DNA of 64,000 nt from NCBI GenBank assembly GCA_029204225.1, contig CM055102.1, positions 22,408,160-22,472,159 on the forward strand. The letters are read 5' to 3'. Below, piece after piece: positions 34,135-44,665 of this stretch. The notes below the pieces were generated by a model. The model was not told the DNA's origin. It did no database searches and was given only the letters and a program-made list of their open reading frames with translations. The position numbers and the translations under genes were made by a program. Position 1 is the stretch's first letter, and each line of letters opens with the position of its first letter. The stretch comes from Diphasiastrum complanatum. Lineage: Eukaryota; Streptophyta; Lycopodiopsida; Lycopodiales; Lycopodiaceae.

Positions 34135-34851
34135 TGTGAAGTTTTTAGCATGTGTGAACTTCACCACACACCTTCCAGGATCTTACTGAGGTGTTGCGAT
34201 TGCACAAGATTGATCAAAGAATAGATTACTTGAAAAATCTAAGGCAAGAGCACAATGGCATACATCAGACTGAAAAAACTACTTTTCACTATGAGGAATG
34301 AATGTCAGAAATAATTCTAAGTGCTCAGTATGGGAAAAATAGCCTGTTCTCAGGTAGAGAGATAAAATCAATACTTTACAACTCGGGTAGAGAGAGAATG
34401 AGTCCAAAACATCAAAATCTCAATATTCACAATGAGGCAAAACATGCCAAAGTTTCCTACATCAAAGAGACTCGAATTCCTATAGTGGAGTTGCATGGAA
34501 AGTCCACTTAACCTAGTTACTCAACTAACAGGGATCCACATATATAACTGCATGCATGGATATTGCATGTACTGCATGTCATCTCTCAAAATTGCCTAGA
34601 CATGTGTAGATCATGAAACTACTTTGCATGTTGCATGCACTGATTGCATGTTGCATGTTGAATGACATTGCATGTAATCTAAACTTTTGCATGACATCAA
34701 ATTTGAATCTACCTAACTCAAACTCGACCTATTCTAGAAGGTTATGTGCTCAATTCACATACCTTTATGTACAATAAAGTATACAATGGAAATAACATGG
34801 TCATGGCCCCAAAACTCAAGATAGGAAGATATTATTTTACTAATCTTCACA
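34135..34851 (-). repeat. 3' LTR of copia E
   Basis: It runs from TGTGAAGTTTTTAG to ATCTTCACA. The part from 34243 onward matches the right LTR; the first 108 bp do not, so one of the two copies was altered. It contains ten TGCATG words between 34549 and 34693. Confidence 0.85.
34549..34693. promoter_or_regulatory. TGCATG cluster (RY-type motif) in E's LTR
   Basis: Ten TGCATG words occur in 145 bp, including the full palindrome TGCATGCA twice. The CATGCA core is the known RY element bound by plant B3-domain factors of the ABI3/FUS3/LEC2 group. Seven copies persist in the right LTR (39178-39320). Binding is an inference. Confidence 0.5.
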
Positions 34852-34862
34852 CTCCTCCTTAA
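34852..34862 (-). other. polypurine tract of copia E
   Basis: AAGGAGGAG on the minus strand directly precedes the 3' LTR. Confidence 0.8.
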
Positions 34863-35900
34863 AATATATGTTCCTATCCAACATAGACTTTGAAATTAGG
34901 CCAAGGTTAGACCTCATCTTGATAAAGACATTTTTGAGCAATGGCTTGGTGAGAAGACCTGCAACACAATTTGAAGATCCAACATGCTCCAATAAGATCT
35001 CTCTCCCAATGACTTTTTCTCTTACAAAATGATGAGCTACCTCGATATGTTTTCTCCTTGCATGGAACACAGGATTATTGAAAGAGCCTAAGCTGAGTTG
35101 TTATCATTCTTGATAATTGGAAGGTCTTAATCTCCATAACACTTTAGCTCCAAGAGTAGCCTGTTGTAAGAGATTTGTATTCAGCTTCACAGGATGATAA
35201 GGATATAGTTGCTTGCTTTTTTGATAGCCAAGAAACTAAATTCTCTCTAAGAAAAATTGGTGTATCTATGCCTTTACAATTTTCCATTTGGAATTTCTTG
35301 AGCATGGAAAGTGCACATCTACTTTGACTTGTAAAGGCATGACCCTTCCAAAAGTCAATTTCAAGGCCTAAAATATAGTGAAAAACTCCTAAGTCCTGCA
35401 TCTTAAATTCACTACCAAGTGCATGCTTAGTTTCTTCAACTAGCTTCTCATTATTTCCACAAAGAATGATATCATCTACATAGATGAGAAGAATAACTAC
35501 AAAGTTATTTACAAACTTATTATACAAGAAGGGTCATATTCTCTAAGACAAAATTCGATTGATATGAGATAGGAGTTGAACCTTGCATTCCAAGCCCTTG
35601 GTGCTTGTTTTAGTCCATAGAGACTTTTAAACAAAAGACAAAATTTTGATTCTCACATTCTTTCACAAATCTAGGTGGTTGCTCCATATAAATCTCCTCC
35701 TCAAGGTAACCATTGAGAAAGGCATTAGAAACATCAAGCTGAAACTTTCTCCAATTGTGATAACATGCAAGAGATATGAGTATTTTGATTGTTACCATTT
35801 TGAAACTGGTGAAAAGGTGTCTTCATAGTCAAAACCTTTGATCTGAGAGTAGCCTTTGGCACAAAGTCTTGCTTTATATCTGTTGATAGATCCATCATTA
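34863..35900 (-). pseudogene. copia E: reverse transcriptase and RNase H, deleted
   Basis: The minus strand has the reverse transcriptase segments KFQLDVSNAFLNGYLEEEIYM (35798-35610) and LLIYVDDIILCGNNEKL (35527-35144). The frame then passes from KGIDTP straight into NLVSWLSKKQATISLSSCEAEY. About 100 residues between the reverse transcriptase and the RNase H core are missing compared with copia D. The C-terminal RNase H end, HFVREKVIGREILLEHVG...LLTKPL, is intact at 35070-34840. It is inactive. Confidence 0.88.
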
Positions 35901-37213
35901 TTATACTTGATCCTGAAAACCCACTTACATCCAATCACATGCATGTTGTTTGGTGGCTCCACAAGCTCCCATGTGTTGTTTGACATCAAGGCTTCAAACT
36001 CTTGGGTCATTGCTTCAACCCACTTCATGGATTGAAGTGCTTCTTGGAAATCTTTAGGCTCTTCATCTGATATAAAGAGAGTATGATAGGAAGTTTCAAC
36101 TTCCACTTGCCTTCCTTCCTCATCATATGTGAGCCTTCTTGGCTCGAATCTTTCTCTTGTAGATCTTCTTGGTGTAGGTGCTTGAAGTTGCTCCTCCTCA
36201 AGCCTTGGCCTCACCACTTCTTGAGCAACATCAAGATTGATGATTGTAGATCTTGCATGAGACTCCTTGATCTGTGCTTCATCCAAGTGAAACTTCTGAT
36301 CTTCATGAAAGATCACATCTCTACTTACAACATTCTTGTCAGTAGAGGGAAGATAAATATTATATGCTTTCTTAGTAGATGCATATCCTACAAAAATTCT
36401 TTTAACAACACTAGGATCATCCTTCTTCCTAGTCTCTAAAGGTACATGCACAAAGCATACACAGCCAAAGATCCTAAGATAATCTACCTTAGGGCTTTTC
36501 TTGGAGGAGTATAAGAAGAAGAAAATTCTCTTTGTATTCCCTCTCTCTCACAAAAGTCTTTAAACTTATTTGAGGTGTATTCACCTCCACTATCACTTCT
36601 CAAAGCTTTCAACTTGCACATAAACTGCTTTTGTACATAAGCTTTGAAAGTAAGGGAAACATCATAAACCATGGCTTTAGAAGATAGCATATAGATCCAA
36701 GAATATCTTGTATAATCATCTACAAAGGAAACAAAGCAATTTGCTCTTCCTTTGCTTTTAGTTGAAGAGAAATGAACATCAGAGTGCATGAGTTCAAATG
36801 GATACTTTGTTTTGATGCTTGATCTTGGAAAAGACCTTCTGTGTGATTTTGCCAAAACACAAGCTTCACAAGGTTGAAGCTCCTTTGACAGTGTCTTTGG
36901 TAGTCCAACAGTTTTTCCTTCCTTGACCATAGATTGCATGGCTTTGAAATTGGGATGTCCCAATATCTTATGCCAGAGATCCTCCTGAAGGACCTTGGTC
37001 TGATAAGCAATATCTGAAATGTTAGTTAGCACTCTCCCTAGAATCTAGTTTGTACAACTTTCCAATTATAGATCCTCTAGCAGTAACTTCATTTTCTCTT
37101 GAGATTATACACTTGTCAGCTTGAAACTTGACATCCAATCCACTATCAAACAATTGTCCTACACTAATGAGATTTTTTGTTAGTCTAGCGAAAGGATTTT
37201 GATGATGATCCAT
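35901..37213 (-). pseudogene. copia E: integrase and linker
   Basis: The frames 37213-37022 and 37032-36484 carry the pre-integrase (LWHKILGHPNFKAMQSMVK, CEACVLAKSHRRSF) and the core (LMHSDVHFSSTKSKG, VSFVDDYTRYSWIYML, LRSDSGGEYTSNKFKDF). The core then ends at SSYTPPRKALR. The stretch with NGVAERKNRT and the following CANYLCNRLP region, present in copia D, is deleted, so the catalytic Glu is lost. The 36451-35792 frame continues with the C-terminal part and a Pro/Arg-rich linker. Confidence 0.88.
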
Positions 37214-37285
37214 GCAGTGGAATACTACCTATTCCTTCAATCCTACACTCTACATCATTAGTAGTATAGCTTGATCTTTTTGCAC

Positions 37286-38309
37286 CTAGATATGGCATGA
37301 GACTTGTGAAAGAGTTTTTAGGGAACTAGCCCCACTATCTATCCACCAGATTTCTTCATTGTTGAAAGGAAAAGATGAAAAACTAGACATCATTAAAGAA
37401 TCCTCTCTTTCACTCTCAACACCCTCACACTCATCCTCATTAGTGAGGTTAGCTTGCTTAGATTGCCTCTTCTTCTTGAAACAGTTTGATGCATAGTGAC
37501 CTTTCTTGCCATAGAAAAAACATTTGATCTTTGACGCCACTGGATGTTGCAACTTGTGAGGATTGATCCTCACCACCTTCTTTGGCTTTGTCCTTCTGGA
37601 AGTGTTGTTGACCTTTTCCCTTGCCTCTTGAATTGTCTCTGATGAAGAGTGCTTTGTCATCTCCACCATCTTTCAATGAAAGTCTCTTGATCCTCAGCAT
37701 CTTGTTCTCTTGTCTGTTTTCTTCAACAATGAGAACACCTTGCAGTGTCTCCAAGGATGGAAGTTCCTCCCTAACATCATAAGTCTGCACAATATTGTCA
37801 TACTTATCTTTAAGTCCATTAAGGACTACTTGAACAAGTTCAGTGCTCTTCAGAGCATCACCAATACCAGCTAACTCTTGATGAAGATCTTTTACTCTCA
37901 TTACATAGGATGAAGCACTCTCATCTACTCTCTGATAGCTTAGAAAGATTTGATTTCTAAGTGTAAACAATCTAGAAGTATTCTTAATTTTATAGATTGC
38001 TTTTAGAGTGTCCCAAGCCTCATTGGCAGTGGTGCATGTACTTATCTCTCTTAACCCTTCATTTGTGACATTCATTTTTACAAAATGAAGGGCAATTCTG
38101 GTTCTTTTATTGAATGTTGCAGCTTCATTAGGTGCTGCAGGTTCTTCTTCAGCTCCACTCACAATGTCCATTACATCTTTTATAGTCAATAATGATTCCA
38201 TTTTAATCTTCCACATTGCATAATTGAAAGATGTTAATCTCTCACTGTGCTCCAAGAAATGTGAACCAGATGAAAACATTTTCTCTATGAGAAATTCAAG
38301 TAATGACAA
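37286..38309 (-). pseudogene. copia E: Gag and protease start
   Basis: The Gag frame (38309-37458) is complete through the capsid (HSERLTSFNYAMWKIKMESLL, NTSRLFTLRNQIFLSYQRVD). It shifts frame before the knuckle, which in the next frame reads CFFYGKKGHYASNC, with the second Cys changed to Tyr. The protease motif WWIDSGAS is present but the next part is deleted. The true start is probably the ATG before FSSGSHFLEHS, about 10 codons inside the frame. Confidence 0.88.
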
Positions 38310-38856
38310 AGATGGAGTTGAAAATGTCGCTTGCTATCTCAACCTAGGATCTAACACTGATAATGTTGATCCAACCTATGAAATCTAGAAACAGAATGTG
38401 AGATCAAACTCTCAACAGAAAAAATAAATCTATCTTGAATTCGGATCTTGCTTCAATCATAGAAATGAAGCACATGCAAGTAAGAAGTCAATCTCTCCCA
38501 CGAGTTTCAAATAACTGATAAACTCTCTAGGAACTTACTTTCAACTCAGACACAATAATTTGTGTGAAATGAAAAGTCTAAGACCTCACAAAACTCACTT
38601 CTATCCAATTCTACTTGATTGACAATGAAAGTTAAAGAAATTGGTGAAAAGAATTGATGTGTGCTCACTTTGGCAGATTCCACGAGATGAGTACTCTCTC
38701 AAACTCTCTGATTGCCTAAAACTCTTTTAAAAACAAATCAAATTGATTTAAAAACTTGAGAAACACATTCTACTCTTCAATACCTATCCAACAAGCTATA
38801 GAACATCAAATTTGGATCATTCCTTGTGAAGTAGCACTCAAACAAAGAGGGCTGAT
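38310..38856 (-). other. leader of copia E and unmatched part of its right LTR
   Basis: A degenerate primer-site-like block (minus strand TTATCAGTGTTAGATCC, near 38345-38365) lies upstream of Gag and is shared with copia D (near 39800-39825). A TGTGAAG at 38825 could be the LTR start, but only the part from 38857 aligns with the left LTR. The exact LTR boundary is uncertain. Confidence 0.4.
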
Positions 38857-39477
38857 GGCAAGAGCACAATGGCATACATCAGAATGAAAAAAACTAACTT
38901 TTCACTATGAGGAATGAATGTCAGAAATAATTCTAAGTGCTCAGTATGGGAAAAATAGCCTGCTCTCGGATAGAGAGAGAAAATCAACACTTTACAACTT
39001 GGGTAGAGAGATAATGAGTCCAAAACATCAAAATCTCAGTATTCACAATGAGGCAAAACATGCCAAAGTTTTCCTACATCAAAGAGACTCGAATCTTAAA
39101 GTGGAGTTGCATGGTAAGTCCACTTAACCTAGTTAACTCAACTAACGGGGATCCACATGTATAATTGCATTCATGGATATTGCATGTACTGCATGTCATC
39201 TCTCAAAATTGCCTAGACATGTGTAAATCATGAAAACTACTTTGCATGTTGCATGCACTGATTGCATGTTGCATTTGTGCACTCTGAATGACATTGCATG
39301 TAATATAAACTTTTGCATGACATCAAATTTGAATATACGTAACTCAAAATCGACCTATTCTAGAAGGTTATGTGCTCAATTCACATACCTTTATGTACAA
39401 TAAAGTTTACAATGGAAATATCATGGTCATGGCTTCAAAACTTGAGATAGGAAGATATTATTCTACTAATCTTCACA
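38857..39477 (-). repeat. 5' LTR of copia E (aligned part)
   Basis: It aligns with 34243-34851 over its whole length with scattered substitutions and indels. It ends TAATCTTCACA, followed by TCTTT (39478-39482). Confidence 0.85.
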
Positions 39478-39482
39478 TCTTT

Positions 39483-39737
39483 GGCAATGATGCATGTACT
39501 AATCTCTCTTAACACTTCACTTGTGACATTCATTTTAATGAAATGAAGAGCAATTCTGGTTCTTTTATTGAATGTTGCAGCTTCATTAGGTGCTGCAGGT
39601 TCTTCTTTAGCTCCACTTACAATGTCCATTACATCATGTAGAATCAATAATGATTCCATTCTAATCCTCCACATTGCATAATTGGAAGATGTTAATCTCT
39701 CACTATGCTCCAAGAAATGTGAGCCAGTTGAAGGCAT
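39483..39737 (-). pseudogene. copia D: Gag N-terminal third
   Basis: The minus strand starts with the ATG before PSTGSHFLEHSERL and runs through NYAMWRIRMESLLIL to REISTCIIAKD, where element E's target duplication begins. It is the separated start of the Gag at 33540-34134. Confidence 0.9.
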
Positions 39738-40085
39738 GATTCACTTGGGAAATTCTAGTAATGACAAGAATGGAGTTGAATACATTGCTTGCTATCTCAA
39801 TCTAGGATCTAACACTTATAATGTTGATCCAACCTATGAAATCTAGCAACAGAATGTGAGTCAAGCTCACAACAGAAAAAAACAATCTATCTTGAATTTC
39901 GATCTAGCTTATACCAGTGTACATTAATAGATACAATCTCACCATTCCCAGACTATGACAAATCAACAACCTTGCATAACCAAAAAGGATGGCCAAGAGG
40001 ATTGTCATTTAAAAGTGTGGCAGCCATTGTACCCACTTTGATTTCTTGCACATCTGCCCTCCAAAAGTTAGCAAGTATTTCTTGT

Positions 40086-40119
40086 CTTTGACAAGATTTG
40101 TGAGTGCCCAAACACATAT
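40086..40119 (+). repeat. direct repeat, copy 1 (second copy 40497-40530)
   Basis: The 34-bp word beginning CTTTGACAAGATTTGTGAG recurs 411 bp later as CTTTGACGAGATTTGCGAG. The differences I see are all C/T or A/G changes. The pair flanks the long hairpin. Confidence 0.65.
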
Positions 40120-40227
40120 ACTGACAAACCGGATTCTCAAGAAAGCAAACAAGGTTATTCTCATATTAAATCTAAGCATTTCTTGGATTTTTGTGAGATA
40201 AAAAAAAATGACAGTTTTTAATGAAAA

Positions 40228-40390
40228 AAAGATACTATTTTTTAATAAAAACACCTCCCTTGATACATAAAATCGATACCACGGATCAATTTCCTTATGA
40301 AATTTTTCTTTATCCATACGGAAAATTGATACGGGGTATCGATTTTACGTATCATAAAGAGAGGTGTTTTTATTAAAAAATAGTATCTTT
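40228..40390. repeat. long foldback hairpin (miniature element-like)
   Basis: The left arm 40228-40294 and the right arm 40320-40390 are complementary over nearly 70 bp, with few mismatches and small indels, around a 25-nt loop. Each arm contains AAAGATACTATTTTTTAATA-type and ATCGATACC-type words. It has the size and form of a foldback miniature transposon or a long hairpin precursor. I see no clear target duplication. Confidence 0.8.
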
Positions 40391-41140
40391 CTTTACATAT
40401 CAATCTTAAATATTGATACTTAATATAATTTGAGTTTGCAATCATTTCAGAAACATACTTTTCTTTTTAAAATATTGATATGTAAAATTGATCTATCTTT
40501 GACGAGATTTGCGAGTGCTCAGATACATATGCGAGAATTGTGAGATTCCAAACACATTTTATTTATATCTTTCCCAAGGATATTGTTTTCTTGTCATTGT
40601 ATGTGTTTTTATTACAAAAGATTATGCTCCAGTAAATTAAAATAGTTATTGAATTTTTCTTACTCTCGAACTATAAAAATAATTTTTATAAAATTCCAAC
40701 TACTAATTTTTCTCATCATTGCTCGTTGTTTGGATGATATTACACATGATGTTTTACCTTTTATTACAATATGGATTTGACATTATCCAAATGAAAGACT
40801 ATTTTTTAGTTAGTAGTTTAAATATGAAAAAACACAAAAAAAGACATAATCTATTATAACATTTAGTTTTAACTAAAAAGAATATTCTATAAACATTTTG
40901 TTTAATCTGTTTGTTTTGGATTGTAAATTTTTTACTTGTAAGACTTTCAAATCTTAGTTTATTTTTGATGAATTTTGTTTTGTATCGTTGTTTCAAAATA
41001 TAATAAAATTTTTAGATGTATATAAATCGCTTCTAAATTTTTATTCCATGTACAAATTTTCATAAAATATAAGCTCTTAGTATATTTGAAGTGTAATAAA
41101 ATTTGAGGATAAAAAACTAATGGACATTTTATAGAATGGC

Positions 41141-41531
41141 TATAAAAGAGCCAAATATTAATGGGAATCTACTCACTAAGATCTTTCTAGTGATAGGATT
41201 GTAGACTCTATATCCCTTGCTATTTTCTCCATAACCAACAAAGATACCTTTGATGGATGTAGGATCATCTTTCTTTCTTGTATCTAAATCTTGAAATACA
41301 TAGCAAGTAGACCCAAAGATTTTAAGATCCTTTAGATTTGGCTTCTTACCAAATAGAGCCTCATAAGGTGTTATCCCTCCAATGGACTTGCATGGCAATA
41401 TATTACACAAATAAAAATATTCTAGCCTCAAGGATTTTGCACACTCACAAAGAGATCTATTCTTTCTCTCGGCTATGCCATTTTGTTATGGAGTATATGT
41501 TAGCTCTCTCTTAATGCCATTGGTTTTTCTA
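41141..41531 (-). pseudogene. copia integrase C-terminal fragment
   Basis: The minus strand reads QNGIAERKNRSLCECAKSLR near 41520-41430, then ITPYEALFGKKPNLKDLKIF and GIFVGYGENSKGYRVYNPIT. The fragment resembles copia C's integrase, has stops, and is cut on both sides, at the right exactly where copia F's LTR end begins. Confidence 0.85.
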
Positions 41532-41617
41532 CATTGGCAAGATTGGTGATTTGTTCTCTTTCTAAATCCAAGATCATTTTGTGGATTTGGATCTTGATTG
41601 ATCTAAATTTCTTCACA
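41532..41617 (+). repeat. truncated 5' LTR end of copia F
   Basis: Only the last ~86 bp of the LTR remain. They end TTTCTTCACA directly before a perfect primer site. Confidence 0.6.
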
Positions 41618-41632
41618 TGGTATCAGAGCTTG
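41618..41632 (+). other. primer-binding site of copia F
   Basis: TGGTATCAGAGCTTG follows CA on the plus strand and is the standard initiator tRNA-Met complement. Confidence 0.9.
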
Positions 41633-42043
41633 TAATTCAGGTTATGAAAGAATCGATTACATCTATCAATGATTTGGAGAAGATATCAATGCTAGAGCAT
41701 GCTAGATTGGATTCTACACCAAAATCGAGTTTCTTGCATATGTAGATTGGATCTTTCGTAGATCAAAATTCTATTTAGGGTTATAATCTTGATCAATTTC
41801 AATTTCACACATTACATGTTGTATTTGGCCGATTTTTAGAGCATTGGAAAAGCCTAAGTGGTGGCTACAAAATTGCATATCAAGTTGTAGGCAATTGCAT
41901 GTAGATTTTGAAATAATCAATAACATAGTCTCAATTAATTTTGGACTTTCTCAAAATCCATTTTAAAAAATGGACAAGAGAATTTCAAGATGTTAATTAA
42001 TTACAAAATAATTGAAACTCTGACAATGTTTGATACTTGTTCT

Positions 42044-42071
42044 ATAATATATATATATATATATATATATT
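42044..42071. repeat. (TA)n microsatellite
   Basis: A run of about 13 TA units, followed by a looser TATATCTATATAT stretch. Confidence 0.9.
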
Positions 42072-42104
42072 TATATCTATATATTTATGATGGAAGCCCC
42101 ACCC

Positions 42105-43280
42105 GCCAATCCTTGTCCTTTAATCCTTGGCCCTTAGCCCTTGATCTTGACCCTTGCCTTCACTCTTATCCCTTAGCCCTTAGCCCTCGGTCCCTAACCC
42201 TTGGACCTTATCTCGTCTCTATCTCTTGGCCCTTGCCCCTCAACCCTTTCCTCTTGGCCCTTAACCCTTAGACTCTTGACCATTAACCCTTGGTCCTTAA
42301 TTCTTGCTCTTTAATCCATGGCCCTTAGCCCTTTATCCTTGTCCTTAACCCTTAACTCTTAGCCCTAAACCCTAAACCCTAGACCCTAAATCCTTCTCCC
42401 TAAACCCTAAACCTAAACCCTTAGCACTAAATCCTAAATCCTCAATCCTAAGCCCTTAGCCCCTATCCATAAACCCTAAATCCTAAGCCCTTAGCCCTAC
42501 ACCCTAAATTCCAAACCCTAAGCCCTAAGCTCTTAGCCCTAAATCCTAAACCCTAAATTCTAAATCCTAAAAAATAAACCCTAAACCCTAGGCCCTTAGC
42601 CCTAATTTTAAATCTAAATCCTAAACTCTAAACCCTAACTCCTAAATCCTAAACCCTTAGCCCTTAGCCCTAAATCCTAAACTCTAAACCCTAAATCCTA
42701 ACCTAGCCATAAATCCTAAACACTAAACCCTTAGCCCTAAACCTTAGATCCTAAATCCTAAGCTCTTAGCCTTAAATCTTAAACTCTAAACTCCTAAATC
42801 CTAAACCTTAAACCCTAAATTCAGAATCTTAAAACCTAAACCCTAAACCCTAAACAATAAATCCTAAACCCTAGGCCCTTACCCCTAAATTTTAAATCCT
42901 AAATCCTTAACCCTTAGCTCTAAACCCCAAATCCCTAGCCCTAAACCCTACATCCTTCTTCCTTGGCCCTTAGCCTTTTGTTCATTTGTCCTTCGCCATT
43001 GGCCTTCATCCTTAGTCCTTGGTCCTTGGCCCTTGGTCCCTTGGCCCCTTGGTTTTTGGACCTTAATGCTTAGCCCTTGGTCGTTGGCCCTAGACACCTG
43101 GCCTTTCATCATTGGCCCATAGCACTTGGCCCCTAATCCCTGGCCCTTGGTCCTTGGCCCTTAACTCTTAACTTTTGTCCCTTAGCCCTTGGTTCTTGGC
43201 CTTGAACCCTTCTCCCTTGGACCTTAACACTTAGCCCTTGGCTCTTGGCCCTTTACCCTTAATCCCTGGTTGTTGCCCCT
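42105..43280. repeat. degenerate telomere-like array (CCCTAAA and CCCTTRGCC variants)
   Basis: About 1.2 kb is made of short units. The centre (about 42360-42950) is rich in CCCTAAACCCTAAA and CCTAAATCCTAA, the plant telomere repeat with many substitutions. The flanks are CCCTTGGCCCTTAGCC-type units. The decay, the mixed unit types and the location inside a transposon leader argue against a present telomere; it is an interstitial array. Confidence 0.88.
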
Positions 43281-43285
43281 TAGCA

Positions 43286-43335
43286 TGTGTGTGTGTGTGT
43301 GTGTGTGTTTGTCAGAGAGAAAGAGAGAGAGAGAA
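43286..43335. repeat. (GT)n and (GA)n microsatellites
   Basis: About 11 GT units are followed by a GA-rich run. Confidence 0.9.
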
Positions 43336-43458
43336 TCTTTTATGGAGGGGAGAATCTTCTATAGGCCGACCCGTCAATGTACATGAAATGTACATATATA
43401 TGGGAGGATGCACCCTCCCCATACAAAAAGAAACTTACAATTACAAAGTGTTTCAAAA

Positions 43459-43492
43459 GAGGATGTATGGGTGCACACCCCCATACATCCTC
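43459..43492. other. hairpin in the inverted-repeat element
   Basis: 13-bp arms GAGGATGTATGGG and CCCATACATCCTC surround an 8-nt loop. It lies at the non-telomeric end of the element. Confidence 0.7.
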
Positions 43493-44035
43493 TCACCTCA
43501 TGCGTATACACAAATTGTTGCATATATTATGATATATATGTTAAAGGTGTGTGGGAGGTGTCCATCCGCCATGATAGGTGGAGCCTCCCATGTTAAATAG
43601 AAATAAAAAATAAAAAAAATAAAAAGAAGCGAAAAAAAAAAGAGAAAAAAAAATTCGTTTTTTTTTTCCGGGAGAATACACCCGTCGCGGCGGGTGGAGC
43701 TGCCACATTCTAAAAATAGTCCAAAACTTTTAAAAAAAGTCCAAAATTAATTGAGATAGTGTTTATTTTTTGTGATTTTGTCAAAACTCTGATTTTGATT
43801 GAATCTCTAGATTGTGAGGTTACTAAGCTTCATTTGAGTGTGTTTCAATCTTAGAATGTGGCAAAAGTCATTAGATTGAGGATAGATCATAGGTTGTTCA
43901 AGATTTCACTATCATGCTAGAAGAGAATTGAGAGGTTCCATATCTTTGTAATTTTTTTTGAAAACATTTGTTGTTGTTCAAAAGAGTGCTTTTTGCATTG
44001 AAACACGTTGAAAGAGAGGATCAGGTCATTGCTAC

Positions 44036-44665
44036 ATGGCTACATCAAGTGGATTCATGCTAGAAGGCAATGATAGGCTTACCTTAAGTAACTATTCATT
44101 GTGAAAAGTGAGGATGGAATCACTTCTTGAGATGAATGATGTTTTGGATATTGTTGTAGGTTTGGAGGAGAGACCAGCAACACAACAAGATCAAGTGAGA
44201 TATGACAATAGAGCTAAGAAAGCTCTACACATGATATCAATGAGCTTCTCAAGAAAGTTGGATAGTGGAGCTAAGATGTATGTAACTTTCATTGATGATT
44301 TTAGTATATTTTGTTGGATCTATCTACTAGAGAGCAAAAATGAAATGTATGATGTTTTTGTCAAGTGAAAAAATGCAAGGTAGAACCAATTTTCTACAAG
44401 GATCAAATGCTTGAGGAGTGACAATTGTGGAGAGTCCATATCTACCAAGTTCAAGGCCTTTTGTGATGAGCATGGGATCAAGAGGGAGTATAGAACACCA
44501 AGGACCCCACAGCAAAATGGAGTGTCCGAGAGGAAGAATAGGACTTTATGTGAAAGTGCTAGAGCCATGAGGTTAAGTGCTAACTTTGATAAGCCATTTT
44601 GGGATCAAGCATTGTTGTGTGCTAATTTCTTGTGCAATAGGTGGCTGAGTGCTTTAGTGATGAAG
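44036..44665 (+). pseudogene. copia F: Gag start fused to integrase by deletion
   Basis: The ATG at 44036 starts a Gag close to that of element N (GFMLEGNDRLTLSNYS, then a stop where N has Trp, then KVRMESLLEMNDVLDIV). After about 80 codons, at ALHMISMS, it jumps directly into integrase (LDSGAKMYVTFIDDFSIFCW). With further stops it continues through RSDNCGESISTKFKAFCDEH and TPQQNGVSERKNRTLCESAR to LLCANFLCNRW, near 44640. The rest of Gag, the protease and everything after integrase are missing. Confidence 0.88.

Larger units (their letters stand above)
34135..39477 (-). mobile_element. copia E inserted in the gag of copia D
   Basis: A 5343-bp minus-strand element lies between TCTTT duplications, with TG...CA ends. 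It carries all copia domains in order but with frame shifts, a damaged zinc knuckle and an RNase H deletion. The LTR parts that align (34243-34851 and 38857-39477) differ by many substitutions and small indels, so it is clearly older than element N. E and D belong to the same family, so the insertion is of one member into another. Confidence 0.9.
39738..41140. other. AT-rich non-coding stretch
   Basis: The first 200 bp are the leader of copia D (similar to 38310-38460). The rest is AT-rich with no frame that matches a domain. It contains the hairpin at 40228-40390 and a pair of direct repeats at 40086-40119 and 40497-40530. Confidence 0.5.
41924..43761. mobile_element. inverted-repeat element carrying telomere-like repeats
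   Basis: The 26-bp termini (41924-41949 and 43736-43761) are inverted copies matching at 23 of 26 positions; the shared core is TCTCAATTAATTTTGGACTT. The right end read outward begins CACTA, which recalls CACTA transposons, but the left end is CATAG and no 3-bp duplication is evident. A second inner inverted pair (GCCCCACCCGCC near 42096; GGCGGGTGGAGC near 43689) lies inside. The interior is almost wholly repeats with no transposase. Confidence 0.6.
41633..44035 (+). other. leader of copia F, interrupted by an inverted-repeat element
   Basis: The leader proper is about 290 bp before and 275 bp after the 41924-43761 insert. No coding is seen. Confidence 0.55.

Noticed and set aside
34302-39127. 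Conserved 69-codon plus-strand frame present in both LTRs of copia E (34302-34511 and 38918-39127)
   Set aside because: The frame is shared only because the LTRs are duplicates; it has no domain and is antisense to the element.
42360-42960. Telomere (CCCTAAA)n
   Set aside because: Units are heavily degenerate, mixed with CCCTTGGCC-type units and enclosed by transposon sequence, so this is interstitial.
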